DNA from: Chitinophaga sp. CF118
Lineage (GTDB): Bacteria > Bacteroidota > Bacteroidia > Chitinophagales > Chitinophagaceae
NCBI RefSeq assembly: GCF_900112615.1
Contig: NZ_FOMK01000002.1
Span: forward strand, 930,001 to 994,000
DNA: 64,000 nt
Direction of reading: 5' to 3'
Position 1 is the first letter of the stretch, and every line of letters begins with the position of its first letter. Position numbers and translations under genes: made by a program. The notes beneath the pieces were generated by a model. That model was not told the DNA's origin and did no database searches. It worked only from the letters and a program-made list of their open reading frames with translations. Positions 42,001 to 50,643 of the stretch are shown piece by piece.

Positions 42001-43923
42001 AGTCAACTGCGAATCGATAATGACTCACTCGGTCTGGTCACTTTTAAAGGTGGTTATATCCATTCAACAGAAGAAGCGACGTTCTCTGTTGAATCGGAAA
42101 ATATCGGCAAGAGCTTCCTGGCAAGCGGAAAAGTAGGTGTATCCAGTACCAACAATAACCTGTCGGCCACAGTAAATCTGAACGGAGCATCCGTAGCGCT
42201 GCTGGATCGTTTTGTGAAAGACTATGTAACAGACCTGAAAGGACTGGCCACAGGCAAGCTGGATATTAGCGGTACTACCAGCAAACCTTCTGTAAAAGGG
42301 AATCTGAAAATAGACAGCGTAGGCGTAAAAGTATTGTACCTGGGTACTCATTATACGATCCCTAAATTAAATGTGAATATTGATGACAACCTGATCGAGT
42401 TTGGTAACTTCTCTATTTTAGACAGGAATAACAGCAGGGCAAGTGCCAGCGGATATATTTCTCACGATCATTTCGATAATCTGAACTTCGACTTTGAAGT
42501 AAACGCCCGGAATTTTGTATTTCTGAATACCGAGTCGGCAGATAGTGACCTGTTTTATGGAGATGTAACTGCAGATGGAAAGGTATATTTTACCGGTCCG
42601 CTGAATGACCTTCAGTTGAGGGTAATAGCCAGACCTATAAAAGGAACACATTTTTACCTTCCCCTCTCCGACAGTAAAGATATTGGCAGATCTGACTATA
42701 TCACATTCAAGACCTACGGAACTGAAATGAAGGAGGAAAAGAAGAAGAGGAAGGATAACGTAAAGCTGAATGTAAAACTGGATATTTCGGCTACGCCGGA
42801 TGCACAGATAGATGTGATTATGGATGCCGCTTCGGGCGATATGATTTCCGCCAACGGTACGGGGAACCTTCAGATCAACGTAAGTACAGATGGCGATTTC
42901 AGTATGTTTGGTAATTATGAGATCAGCAATGGGTCTTATAACTTCACCTTACAGCGGCTTACCAGCTGGAAGTTTGATATTGACAAGAACAGCTCCATTA
43001 CCTGGAACGGAGATCCCCGTGAAGCAAAGGTGGATATCCATGCTAAATACTCCCTACCTAAAGTAAGTCTTTATAACCTGGTGGGCACTGCTTCCACCTC
43101 CAGCGATAAACTGGCCACCCGTACTGAGCGGGTAAACATCCTCATCAACCTGCGTGGAGAGCTGATGAAGCCGGATATCACTTATGAGATCAATCTTCCT
43201 GAAGTGGGTTCCCTGGCATATGAAAGTGGTGTAGCAGCAAAACTCCATGAAGTAAACCAGGACCAGAATAAAGCATTACAGCAAATGGCTGGTCTCCTGC
43301 TGTTCAACCAGTTCCTGCCCGACGATCCTAACTCTGCCGGTGCTGCAAACGTAGCTATTACCGGTAAAAACAGTGTAGGACAAGCCCTGAGTGCGCAGGC
43401 ACAGGCTATCCTGAATAATATTACGGGCGCCTTGCTGAAGAACAGCGGCATCGGTATCAATGTAAACTACCGCGCATATAACGTTAGTAACCAGGATAAT
43501 TCATCGATGGATAGAAACCAGGTAAGCGCCGGGGTAACCAGTAACCTGTATAATAACAGGATCCGTTTGTATGTGGGAGGAGATTATGACTGGGGTAAGG
43601 CAGCGGCATCAACAAATGCCAACCGTTTTGCGGGCGACTTCCGGGCAGAATACCTGCTTACACCGGAAGGACGTATCCGTGTCAATGCTTTCAGTAAAAC
43701 GGACTATGATGTTTACAACCTCGTAAACCGTAACAAAGCAGGGATAGGTATCTCTTATGTGCGTGAATACAACCGCTTCTCTGAATTATTTAATGAAAAA
43801 GCACGCCGGAGGCGGATAGATTCTTTCCGCCGGGCAGATGCTATCCGGCAGGAAGAAGTGGATAGGCTGGAACAACAGCAAAGGAAAGATACTATGGCCC
43901 CAAAACCGGTTCCTCGTAATTAA
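39094..43923 (+). CDS. tamB: TamB-like translocation and assembly protein (non-AUG start)
   Basis: A giant AsmA/TamB-type protein of about 1609 residues. The first ATG-like or TTG start (39220) would lose the membrane anchor. The frame stays open upstream to a TAA at 39079 and encodes ALKKVRKITSIVLLSILGIA, a perfect N-terminal signal-anchor. Translation therefore probably starts at CTG 39094 (or ATT 39085), a rare start. The long middle is repetitive beta structure of the lipid-groove type. The C-terminal TamB domain is visible as GTGNLQINVSTDGDFSMFGN, then ISNGSYNFTLQRL and VSLYNLVG. It carries phospholipids or assists outer-membrane protein assembly. The last 40 residues are Arg/Glu/Gln-rich. 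No TamA gene is adjacent. Confidence 0.85.
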   Translation: MKKVRKITSIVLLSILGIAILLGILVNIPAVQNYLVQQATSRLSEQLKTRVQIDHVTLRLFNSVRLEGTLIEDQHKDTLIYAGVLQLRITDWFFFQEKPVVKFIGLENAEVNLTRHYNDSTWNYDFITAAFSSPPDTTKRVKKEGGISLDLRQVDLRNVHINQIDAWVGQDMRVAAKRIYLDAKNLDLKQHNVDIQEMSLEKPTFIISSYASSPLRHRRPKRESAPLMDTTAIPALRWNSENWKLIVKELSIKDGILGVDDLADSTAIEPGYFAPHHIRFNNINLQLTNTSLIKDSIIGDLTASTKERSGFELKKLTARFKMSPVEMEFSNMDLITNRSHLRNYYTMQYADISDMNDYIDLVYMRAHFVNSTLSSDDIAYFAPPLASWKKEISLSGDARGPVSNLKASNIDLQAGATTRLKGGLEMRGLPDITETFIDFHADELHTTGADLQSFIPDLRNVDPVRIDRLTNIGFAGSFTGFVNDFVAYGKFQTNLGNVNSDINFKTNRDVPVYSGSLTTSNFNLGGLLDVPQLSTVSLSAKVNGEGFNFKTLNAAVDADVQQIAIYGYNYSNIKTKGELNRKFFNGSLTANDPNLEMDFAGTIDFNEPVPVFKFNSDIRRSNLKALHVVNDSITLQAKLDLNFAGSNIDNFNGSARVYDVSLHRNQHRLEFDSLSLVTHLDNGVKVLAIQGSEIGGYVKGDYSFMQLPDAFRLLLNKYYPSYFSTVPTDDIKQNFSFAFQMGQVDKLIRGFTDKVSGFDNSKIDGSLNTIKGNLALNISVPQAAYDKYKFEDLQLKSTGTFDKIDISTSIGKVSSGTQLWFQNPLILASSSRDTSYIKVDLQAEDTSSLDGFYARVVTVQDGVKVNFLNSAFTVNERQWNVTPGNEIYWSKHFLTVHNLRVTRNDQSVTVETNEYNPDESRFMITLKNLNLADVIPSQFTTMRIEGQADGNISVSDPVNNLEVEADIRTSQLRIDNDSLGLVTFKGGYIHSTEEATFSVESENIGKSFLASGKVGVSSTNNNLSATVNLNGASVALLDRFVKDYVTDLKGLATGKLDISGTTSKPSVKGNLKIDSVGVKVLYLGTHYTIPKLNVNIDDNLIEFGNFSILDRNNSRASASGYISHDHFDNLNFDFEVNARNFVFLNTESADSDLFYGDVTADGKVYFTGPLNDLQLRVIARPIKGTHFYLPLSDSKDIGRSDYITFKTYGTEMKEEKKKRKDNVKLNVKLDISATPDAQIDVIMDAASGDMISANGTGNLQINVSTDGDFSMFGNYEISNGSYNFTLQRLTSWKFDIDKNSSITWNGDPREAKVDIHAKYSLPKVSLYNLVGTASTSSDKLATRTERVNILINLRGELMKPDITYEINLPEVGSLAYESGVAAKLHEVNQDQNKALQQMAGLLLFNQFLPDDPNSAGAANVAITGKNSVGQALSAQAQAILNNITGALLKNSGIGINVNYRAYNVSNQDNSSMDRNQVSAGVTSNLYNNRIRLYVGGDYDWGKAAASTNANRFAGDFRAEYLLTPEGRIRVNAFSKTDYDVYNLVNRNKAGIGISYVREYNRFSELFNEKARRRRIDSFRRADAIRQEEVDRLEQQQRKDTMAPKPVPRN

Positions 43924-44108
43924 AGTCGTTAATACCTTGTTAATAATCTTCAACAATAACCTGGAGTAAGACACTTAGGTGAGATCATATTAATACGCTA
44001 TTGATTTGCTCCTGAACTATTTGTAGAATTCCGTGTTACACCCATTATTTTTCCTGAATCCATCCCAATTTCTTATTTTCAGGATTACTTACGAGCTGTA
44101 ATACAAGT

Positions 44109-44178
44109 AGAGATAAAATCATCCTTCGTTCATCCTTCGTTTTTTAACGAAGGATGAACGAAGGATGACTTTATCTCT
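44109..44178. repeat. 33-bp hairpin built from a doubled 11-mer (T-type)
   Basis: The left arm at 44109-44141 pairs with 44146-44178 with one mismatch and a TTTT loop. Each arm contains CATCCTTCGTT twice (or its complement AACGAAGGATG). The outer part is AGAGATAAAAT on the left and the complement with one change on the right. Confidence 0.9.
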
Positions 44179-44276
44179 GATCCATTTTAAACCTAACTTT
44201 ATAAAAAGAACTCCCTTAGTAATCTCCTTACTGAATATTACCAATCAATACTTCAAACAGGTTCTGATATAAGTAC

Positions 44277-44341
44277 AGATTCGATCATCCTACGTTCATC
44301 CTACGTTTTTAACGTAGGATGAACGTAGGATGATCGAATCT
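44277..44341. repeat. 31-bp hairpin built from a doubled 11-mer (A-type)
   Basis: The left arm at 44277-44307 is exactly complementary to 44311-44341 with a TTT loop. The core unit is CATCCTACGTT, repeated twice on each arm, differing from the first hairpin by T to A. The change appears on both arms, so pairing is kept. The outer part AGATTCGAT also differs and is complementary on both sides. Confidence 0.9.
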
Positions 44342-44436
44342 CAACCCTGTCTCTATCCTTTTTAGCTTATCTCCATATTATATACATATAGAAACTCTGT
44401 TATACAGGAAACTACAAACGAAGCAATAATTCCAAT

Positions 44437-44470
44437 AAAAAAACCGGCTCCAAATGAATGAAGCCGGTTT
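44437..44470 (-). terminator. Rho-independent terminator of ribBA
   Basis: Stem AAACCGGCT / AGCCGGTTT with the T-run on the minus strand (44437-44443 is A on the plus strand), 20 bases after the ribBA stop. Confidence 0.85.
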
Positions 44471-44489
44471 ACAGATTGTATGTCTTTTC

Positions 44490-45692
44490 TTATCCTTTCA
44501 GGATCTCATGACCCAGTTTATCGCGTTTTGTCTTGAGATAGAACTCGTTATGCGGATTAGGCACAACTTCTATTCCTACATTCTCTACCACTTCGAGTCC
44601 GTATCCTTTTAATCCGGCGCGCTTGCGGGGATTATTAGAGATCAGTCTCATTTTGGTAACATTCAGGTGACGGAGGATCTGTGCCCCTACACCATAATCA
44701 CGCTCATCCATCTGGAAACCCAGTTCCAGGTTTGCCTGAACGGTATCACGGCCTTCTTCCTGTAATTTATATGCTTTCAGTTTGTTCAGCAGCCCGATAC
44801 CACGGCCTTCCTGGTTCATATAGAGAATCAGGCCCTTGCCCTCCTGCTCTACCATTTCCATGGCTTTGTGCAGTTGTTCACCGCAATCGCAGCGGAGGGA
44901 ATGCAGGATATCGCCGGTAACGCAGGAAGAATGGATTCTTACCAGTACTGGTTCATCCTTTTCCCAGTCGCCTTTTTTCAGAGCCATATGCGTTTCTCCT
45001 GAGTTGAGTTGTTTAAACGCAATGAGTTTAAAGTCACCGTATGCAGTAGGCATATGAACGGAAACCTGCTCTTCAATGAGGGTTTCGTTCTGTAAGCGGT
45101 ACTCGATAAGGTCTTTGATGGAAATAAGTTTCAGATCGAACTGGGTAGCTATTTCACGTAATTGAGGTAAACGTGCCATAGAACCGTCTTCGTTCATGAT
45201 TTCTACCAGTACGCCAGCGGGTTCAAAACCTGCCAGCCTGGCCAGGTCTATAGTTGCCTCCGTGTGGCCCGTGCGGCGAAGTACGCCACCGGTTCTGGCT
45301 TTCAGTGGGAAGATGTGTCCTGGTTTGCCCAGTTCTTCCGGACGGGTATTTGGATCGATCAGTGCCTGAATTGTTTTAGCGCGGTCATGAGCGGAAATGC
45401 CGGTAGTGCAACCATGGCCCAGCAGGTCTATAGAAACCGTGAACGGTGTCTGGTGCAGGGCAGTATTATCGCGTACCATCATTTCGAGCTTCAGCTCATC
45501 GCAACGTTCCTCTACAAGAGGCGCACAGATCAGTCCGCGGCCATAACGGCTCATAAAGTTGATGACTTCCGGCGTTACATTTCTGGCTGCCGTTACAAAA
45601 TCACCTTCATTTTCACGGTCCTCGTCATCCACAACTATTACCATCTTTCCCTTCCTGATGTCTTCTATGGCTGATTCTATTGTATCTAACAT
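44490..45692 (-). CDS. ribBA: Bifunctional riboflavin biosynthesis protein RibBA
   Basis: The protein has 400 residues. Residues 1-205 are 3,4-dihydroxy-2-butanone 4-phosphate synthase: the metal/phosphate region [13 protein letters not shown], and the [28 protein letters not shown] segment, with [14 protein letters not shown]. Residues 206-400 are GTP cyclohydrolase II: zinc ligands in [25 protein letters not shown] and [18 protein letters not shown], with [11 protein letters not shown]. The fusion supplies both precursors of riboflavin. No FMN riboswitch consensus is visible in the leader. It has its own promoter box at 45718-45725. Confidence 0.95.
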   Translation of the reverse strand: MLDTIESAIEDIRKGKMVIVVDDEDRENEGDFVTAARNVTPEVINFMSRYGRGLICAPLVEERCDELKLEMMVRDNTALHQTPFTVSIDLLGHGCTTGISAHDRAKTIQALIDPNTRPEELGKPGHIFPLKARTGGVLRRTGHTEATIDLARLAGFEPAGVLVEIMNEDGSMARLPQLREIATQFDLKLISIKDLIEYRLQNETLIEEQVSVHMPTAYGDFKLIAFKQLNSGETHMALKKGDWEKDEPVLVRIHSSCVTGDILHSLRCDCGEQLHKAMEMVEQEGKGLILYMNQEGRGIGLLNKLKAYKLQEEGRDTVQANLELGFQMDERDYGVGAQILRHLNVTKMRLISNNPRKRAGLKGYGLEVVENVGIEVVPNPHNEFYLKTKRDKLGHEILKG

Positions 45693-45717
45693 AAAGATCT
45701 CCTGTTAAGTTAATACG

Positions 45718-45725
45718 CAAAGTTA
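45718..45725 (-). promoter_or_regulatory. -7 box of ribBA
   Basis: On the minus strand it reads TAACTTTG, an exact match to TAnnTTTG. The predicted transcript start near 45714 gives a 22-base leader. Confidence 0.5.
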
Positions 45726-46030
45726 TGCTAAAAACATGTTCATACGGCTAGCATAATGTTCCTGAGGCCGGTTTCTAATATATACGCATTTTAGCTATAT
45801 AAGTATTTATATAAAAATTAATATAAAATAGATGCATCTAAGGCAAGGAAATAAGTATTATACTTAATCCTATTCGATTTTTTAGAATTTCTGACCCTGT
45901 TTCTTGAACAAACTCAACCAAATCCCGGATAAACTTTACACATATCCAATAGAAGAACCTATAAACTCAATATGATCATGGGCTTAACAATTTGTTAATT
46001 TATAGTTAAAATATGTAAACGATTATTCCC

Positions 46031-46038
46031 CAACTTTG
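46031..46038 (+). promoter_or_regulatory. -7-like box of the Oar-like receptor
   Basis: CAACTTTG, one mismatch to TAnnTTTG, with the predicted start near 46042 and a 20-base leader to ATG 46062. Confidence 0.35.
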
Positions 46039-46061
46039 CGACATAAAATCAAACTGCAAAT

Positions 46062-49000
46062 ATGGCCTATAGGAAATTGTTACTCACATTCATTGTGCTA
46101 TTTAGCGTGTTCGCTTCTTTTGCGCAGGTAACCACAAGTAGTATCACCGGGGTTGTTAAGGATGAAAAAGGTGAAGTTCTGATTGGTGCTACCGTTAAAG
46201 CAGTACATGTACCATCCGGTACTGTATATGGTACCACAACATTGGAAAATGGCCGTTATAACATCCCCGGCATGCGCGTTGGTGGCCCCTACACCATTAC
46301 CATTAGTTATGTTAGCTTTAAGGAAGAGAAGGTAGAAAATGTAAATCTGCCACTGGGACAAACCTTCCGAATTGACATTAAGCTCGAAAGTTCAGCTACT
46401 GCCCTTAAAGAGTTAGTAGTAAGTGGTAAACAGGATAAAACCTTCAACAGCTCCCGTACAGGTGCTGCTACTACTATTACAAAGGAACAATTGCAGAATC
46501 TGCCTACTCTGAGCAGGGGGATTTCTGATTTTACAAAATTGACACCACAATCCGGTAAAGGAATGAATTTTGGTGGCCGCAATTCACTGTACAACCGTTT
46601 TACAGTGGATGGCTCCACTTTCAATAATGCCTTTGGTCTTTCAGACCTTCCGGGGGGTCAAACCAATGCACAGCCTATCAGTCTGGATGCTATCGACCAG
46701 ATCCAGGTGAATCTCGCTCCTTATGATGTAAAACTGAGCGGATTTACCGGTGCTAACATTAATGCTGTTACAAGAAGCGGTACCAATGAGTTCTCCGGTT
46801 CTGTATACTCTTTCGTGAAAAGCAAATCACTGACTGGTTCCAAAATCAGAAAAGTAGAAGTAGCTCAGAATGATTATAACCTGAAACAATACGGCTTCAG
46901 AGTAGGTGGTCCTATCATCAAGAATAAATTATTCTTCTTTATAAACGGAGAACTGGAAAGACAAAACTCACCAGGAAGCACCTGGCTTGCAAGCAGAAAT
47001 GGCAATACAGGTACCAATGTATCAAGAGTAAGAGCCTCTGCACTCGATTCTGTAAAAGCAGTTCTCACAGCTGCTGGTTATGATGCGGGCAGTTACGAAA
47101 ATTACGAATTCGCACAGAATAACGATAAAGCTACCGCCAGACTTGACTGGAATATTAACCAGAAACACAGATTAAGCGTTCGTTATTCTTATTTGAATGC
47201 TTACCGTGACATCGCTCCAAGTACTTCAAACTCACGTTCAAAAGATAACAGAGGCCGCGGACCAAGTGCCAACTCCCTGATATTTGAGAACATGAAATAC
47301 AGACAGTATAATAAGATCAACTCTATAGTAACAGAATTAAACAGTACATTCTCAAACAAGTACTCAAATAACCTGTCTGTTACATACAGTGCATTCAAAG
47401 ACTATCGTGTCACTTTCGGAGGTAAACCCTTCCCGGTAGTTGATATTGAAGATGGTGCAGGTGCTAACTATATTTCTGCAGGTTCAGAACCCTTTAGCGG
47501 TCTTAACTCCCTTACCCAGCACCTCTTCCAGGCTTCTGATAACTTTAATATCTATTCCGGTAAACATACCTTCACAATAGGTGCTTCCGTAGAATCTTTC
47601 AGCTTCTCAAATGCTTTTGCACAATTCATCTACGGTCAGTTCAGATATAACACTGTAGCTGACTTTGTAAGTGCAGCGAGTGGCACTGCTGCCGTAAATC
47701 CTTTGCTATATCAGCTTACCTACTCAGCTATTCCGGGAGATCCTGCTCCTGCTGCAAAACTGAAAGCTGCACAGCTTTCCTTATACGGACAGGATGAATT
47801 CCAGATCAAAGATAACTTCCGTTTAACGTACGGATTAAGAGTTGACATGCCGTGGTATCCTACCAAACTGGCAACCAACCCTGTTGTTAATGATATGACA
47901 TTCCGTAACGGAGAGAAACTGGATGTTGCCAAATTACCGAAAACTACATTACTGTGGTCTCCACGCTTAGGCTTCAACTGGGATGTAATGAACAATCAAC
48001 GCTTCCAGTTACGTGGAGGAACAGGTATTTTCACTGGTGCAATACCTTACGTTTGGGCAGTGAACCAGGCAGGACAGAATGGATTACTGTTTGGAAGTGA
48101 GAACACTACCAATCCTACCAACCGTCCATTTTCCAGCGATGTAAAGGCTTATATTCCAGCTAATCCATCTGCTACTCCAAACTTTGCAATCAATGTAATG
48201 TCTCCGGACTTTAAATATCCTCAGGTATGGCGTTCTAACCTTGCTGCGGATATCCGCCTGCCGGGTGATGTAATTGCTACTGTAGAAGGTATTTATACAA
48301 AGGATATCAATGCTGTATATCATCGTGATGCTAACCTGGTAAACCCAACCGGTAAAACATCAGGACCAAATGTACGTGACACATTCCCCGGCGGTACTGC
48401 AAACCGTATCAACCAGAGAATCACAAATGCTATCGTACTGGATAATACAAGTAAAGGATACTCTTACTCTTTATCACTCCAGTTACAGAAGAGCTTTGAT
48501 TTTGGTCTGTACGGATCAGTATCTTACACTTATACAGATGCAAAAGATATCACTTCAAGCCCTGGATCACAGGCTGCCAGTGCATATAACGGTAACCAGA
48601 TCGTAAACGATCCCAACAATCCTACATTATCATATACGAACTACCTTGTACAACACAGAGTGGTAGCTATGGTATCGTACTCCGTAAAATATGCGAAAAT
48701 ACTAGGTACCACCTTGTCTCTGATTTATGAAGGATCTCCTTACTCTGATGCATTTAATAATACCCGTCTCAGCTACACCTATGCGGGAAATATCAACAGA
48801 GATGGATCAACCGGTAATAATGACCTGGTATACATTCCAAAGAATCAGGGCGATATCACACTCATCCCTGTAAGTGCAACAGATACCCGTACACAGGATG
48901 AAATGTGGAATGACCTGAATACATTCATTTCCAGCAGCAAATACCTCAGCAGTCACAGGGGTAAATATGCTGAAAGAAATGGTGGACAGTATCCATGGTT

Positions 49001-49295
49001 CAGCAAAATAGATGTTAGATTGGTACAGGATGTTGATTTCGGCAAAATCTGGCCTAAATCAAAAAGTAAATTACAGTTCACATTGGATATCATTAATGCA
49101 GCCAACCTGCTGAACAGTAACTGGGGTGTTGCTCCATCAGCAAATGCTACCAGCTTTATTACCTGGAGAGATTCTCAAGCTGGCGTACCACGTTATTCAT
49201 TCTCCAAGCCTACTGTTAACAAGGCTTTCATAGATGATAACAGTGTATTCTCAAGATGGCAGATGCAGATCGGTCTTCGTTATATCTTTAATTAA
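46062..49295 (+). CDS. Oar-like TonB-dependent receptor
   Basis: The protein has 1077 residues. Signal peptide with cleavage near SFAQ (residue 22), carboxypeptidase-regulatory-like domain (TGVVKDEKGEVLIGATVKAVHVPSG ... 25-115), then the plug and barrel. The Oar hallmarks are present: GRNSLYNRFTVDGSTFNN, then LDAIDQIQVNLAPYDVKLSG and FTGANINAVTRSGTNEFSGS, and later KNKLFFFINGELERQ. The family is named for Myxococcus Oar, which exports or imports proteins or large peptides rather than glycans. No SusD is adjacent. The protein stands alone with its own promoter and terminator. Confidence 0.92.
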   Translation: MAYRKLLLTFIVLFSVFASFAQVTTSSITGVVKDEKGEVLIGATVKAVHVPSGTVYGTTTLENGRYNIPGMRVGGPYTITISYVSFKEEKVENVNLPLGQTFRIDIKLESSATALKELVVSGKQDKTFNSSRTGAATTITKEQLQNLPTLSRGISDFTKLTPQSGKGMNFGGRNSLYNRFTVDGSTFNNAFGLSDLPGGQTNAQPISLDAIDQIQVNLAPYDVKLSGFTGANINAVTRSGTNEFSGSVYSFVKSKSLTGSKIRKVEVAQNDYNLKQYGFRVGGPIIKNKLFFFINGELERQNSPGSTWLASRNGNTGTNVSRVRASALDSVKAVLTAAGYDAGSYENYEFAQNNDKATARLDWNINQKHRLSVRYSYLNAYRDIAPSTSNSRSKDNRGRGPSANSLIFENMKYRQYNKINSIVTELNSTFSNKYSNNLSVTYSAFKDYRVTFGGKPFPVVDIEDGAGANYISAGSEPFSGLNSLTQHLFQASDNFNIYSGKHTFTIGASVESFSFSNAFAQFIYGQFRYNTVADFVSAASGTAAVNPLLYQLTYSAIPGDPAPAAKLKAAQLSLYGQDEFQIKDNFRLTYGLRVDMPWYPTKLATNPVVNDMTFRNGEKLDVAKLPKTTLLWSPRLGFNWDVMNNQRFQLRGGTGIFTGAIPYVWAVNQAGQNGLLFGSENTTNPTNRPFSSDVKAYIPANPSATPNFAINVMSPDFKYPQVWRSNLAADIRLPGDVIATVEGIYTKDINAVYHRDANLVNPTGKTSGPNVRDTFPGGTANRINQRITNAIVLDNTSKGYSYSLSLQLQKSFDFGLYGSVSYTYTDAKDITSSPGSQAASAYNGNQIVNDPNNPTLSYTNYLVQHRVVAMVSYSVKYAKILGTTLSLIYEGSPYSDAFNNTRLSYTYAGNINRDGSTGNNDLVYIPKNQGDITLIPVSATDTRTQDEMWNDLNTFISSSKYLSSHRGKYAERNGGQYPWFSKIDVRLVQDVDFGKIWPKSKSKLQFTLDIINAANLLNSNWGVAPSANATSFITWRDSQAGVPRYSFSKPTVNKAFIDDNSVFSRWQMQIGLRYIFN

Positions 49296-49314
49296 CAATT
49301 TCAAGCGTAATAAT

Positions 49315-49353
49315 AAAAAAGCCTGTATCGGACTTCTGATACAGGCTTTTTTT
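49315..49353 (+). terminator. Rho-independent terminator after the Oar-like receptor
   Basis: 15-bp stem (49315-49329 / 49338-49352) with an 8-base loop; the A-run and T-run make it bidirectional. Confidence 0.88.
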
Positions 49354-49457
49354 ATTTATCTTGTTATTCTATAAAATAGCCCGGACTCCTGCGCTCATCT
49401 ATTGGCGCGAATATTGATTTTGACTCACTTCTACCAAAAACCTCAAAACATTAAAAG

Positions 49458-50555
49458 ATGAAAAAAATAGGCCTTCTTTCCGGTCTGAAAAATGACTTTC
49501 CTCAAACATTAATAGACCGCATTAATGAAAAAGAGGTAGATGGAATAACCGCAGAATTTGTGTCGATAGACAAAGTAATTCAGGGAATTCCCGCAGATTA
49601 TGCCGTTATCCTGGACCGCATTTCCCAACATGTACCCTTTTACAGAACCTGGCTGAAACAAGCCTCCCTGGATGGTACAGCTGTTATCAACAATCCTTTC
49701 TGGTGGAGTGCCGACGATAAGTTCGTTAACAACGAACTGGCACAAAGAACTGGTGTAAAAGTTCCGCGGACAGCCTTACTGCCGAGTCGCAACTTACCGG
49801 AACACACTACAGATAAATCATTCCATAATCTTGTGTATCCATTCGACTGGGAATCAATCTTTCAACATATCGGTTTCCCGGCTTACCTGAAACCTTACAA
49901 TGGCGGGGGCTGGAAAAACGTGTATAAAATACATAACCGTGAGGAGTTCTTTGCACAACATGCCCGTACAGGACAACTGGTAATGATGTTACAGCAGGAA
50001 ATTTCATATGAATCTTACTACCGCTGTTATTGTATAGGGGGAAAATATGTACGTATCATCCCCTACGATCCTTATCAGCCTGAAAATCAGCGTTATTTAC
50101 AGGAAGATAAAAGCGATAAAGCCATCTACAGTATCATCAGAGAACAGGTAGCCGCCCTTAACCGCTATCTGGGCTACGATTTTAACGCCGTAGAAATAGC
50201 TGTGAGCGGTGGAGTTCCCTATGTGATTGACTTCTGGAACCCGACCCCTGAGGCAGATCCACATACTATTGGCGAAGAAAACTTCGAATGGGTAGTGGAA
50301 ACGATGGCCACTTATGCCATTGAACGGGCTGAAAAACAAGTGCCCGGTACCGATAACCTGACATGGGGTACCTTCCTGCAATATGCTATCAACGGTAAAC
50401 AGACGGCCATTGTACCCGGTGCTACTAAAATAGCGGCTAAAACTGTTGTAGTAACAACTGCAACGGCAAAAGCCAAAGAGGAAAAACCCGTGAAAGAAAA
50501 GAAAGAACCAGCTCCCAAAAAAGCAGCTGCAAAAAAGACTAAAGCGAAAGCATAG
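49458..50555 (+). CDS. ATP-grasp ligase-like protein with Lys/Ala-rich tail
   Basis: The protein has 365 residues. Residues 1-100 are a Rossmann-like pre-ATP-grasp region (KKIGLLSGLKNDFPQTLID, PADYAVILDRISQHVPF). The ATP-grasp core follows: FPAYLKPYNGGGWKNVYKI (nucleotide-binding Lys and Gly loop), LVMMLQQEISYESYYRCYCI, and the late acid/Asn pair in NAVEIAVSGGVPYVIDFWNPTPEADP (Mg2+ binding). The last 35 residues (KAKEEKPVKEKKEPAPKK, AAAKKTKAKA) are histone-like and disordered, an unusual appendage. It is the first gene of a four-gene cluster. It should join an acid to an amine or thiol, with substrate unknown. Confidence 0.85.
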   Translation: MKKIGLLSGLKNDFPQTLIDRINEKEVDGITAEFVSIDKVIQGIPADYAVILDRISQHVPFYRTWLKQASLDGTAVINNPFWWSADDKFVNNELAQRTGVKVPRTALLPSRNLPEHTTDKSFHNLVYPFDWESIFQHIGFPAYLKPYNGGGWKNVYKIHNREEFFAQHARTGQLVMMLQQEISYESYYRCYCIGGKYVRIIPYDPYQPENQRYLQEDKSDKAIYSIIREQVAALNRYLGYDFNAVEIAVSGGVPYVIDFWNPTPEADPHTIGEENFEWVVETMATYAIERAEKQVPGTDNLTWGTFLQYAINGKQTAIVPGATKIAAKTVVVTTATAKAKEEKPVKEKKEPAPKKAAAKKTKAKA

Positions 50556-50573
50556 AATCAGGTAGTTGTACCC

Positions 50574-50581
50574 TACCTTTG
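50574..50581 (+). promoter_or_regulatory. Perfect -7 box before the carboxylate-amine ligase gene
   Basis: TACCTTTG matches TAnnTTTG; predicted start near 50585, leader 59 bases containing the hairpin at 50595-50617. Confidence 0.45.
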
Positions 50582-50594
50582 GACATAATTCCGG

Positions 50595-50617
50595 GGCTGA
50601 CTAGCTTTTAGTCAGCC
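50595..50617 (+). terminator. Hairpin in the leader of the carboxylate-amine ligase gene
   Basis: 9-bp stem GGCTGACTA / TAGTCAGCC, 5-base loop. It could terminate the upstream gene or act as a leader structure; the following bases are only mildly T-rich. Confidence 0.45.
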
Positions 50618-50643
50618 TCCTATAGTTTTACCAATAGCACCAC

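Larger units (their letters stand above)
43924..44489. other. 567-base gap with twin hairpins
   Basis: No gene is supported. It contains the two doubled-11-mer hairpins (44109-44178 and 44277-44341) and the terminator of ribBA (44437-44470). Confidence 0.6.
45693..46061. other. Divergent AT-rich intergenic region
   Basis: Promoters for ribBA (-) and for the Oar-like receptor (+) are the only features I can support here; the middle is very AT-rich (about 45770-45860). Confidence 0.4.

Noticed and set aside
45693..45760. FMN riboswitch before ribBA
   Set aside because: The leader is about 22 bases from the predicted start and no RFN-type conserved blocks are visible.
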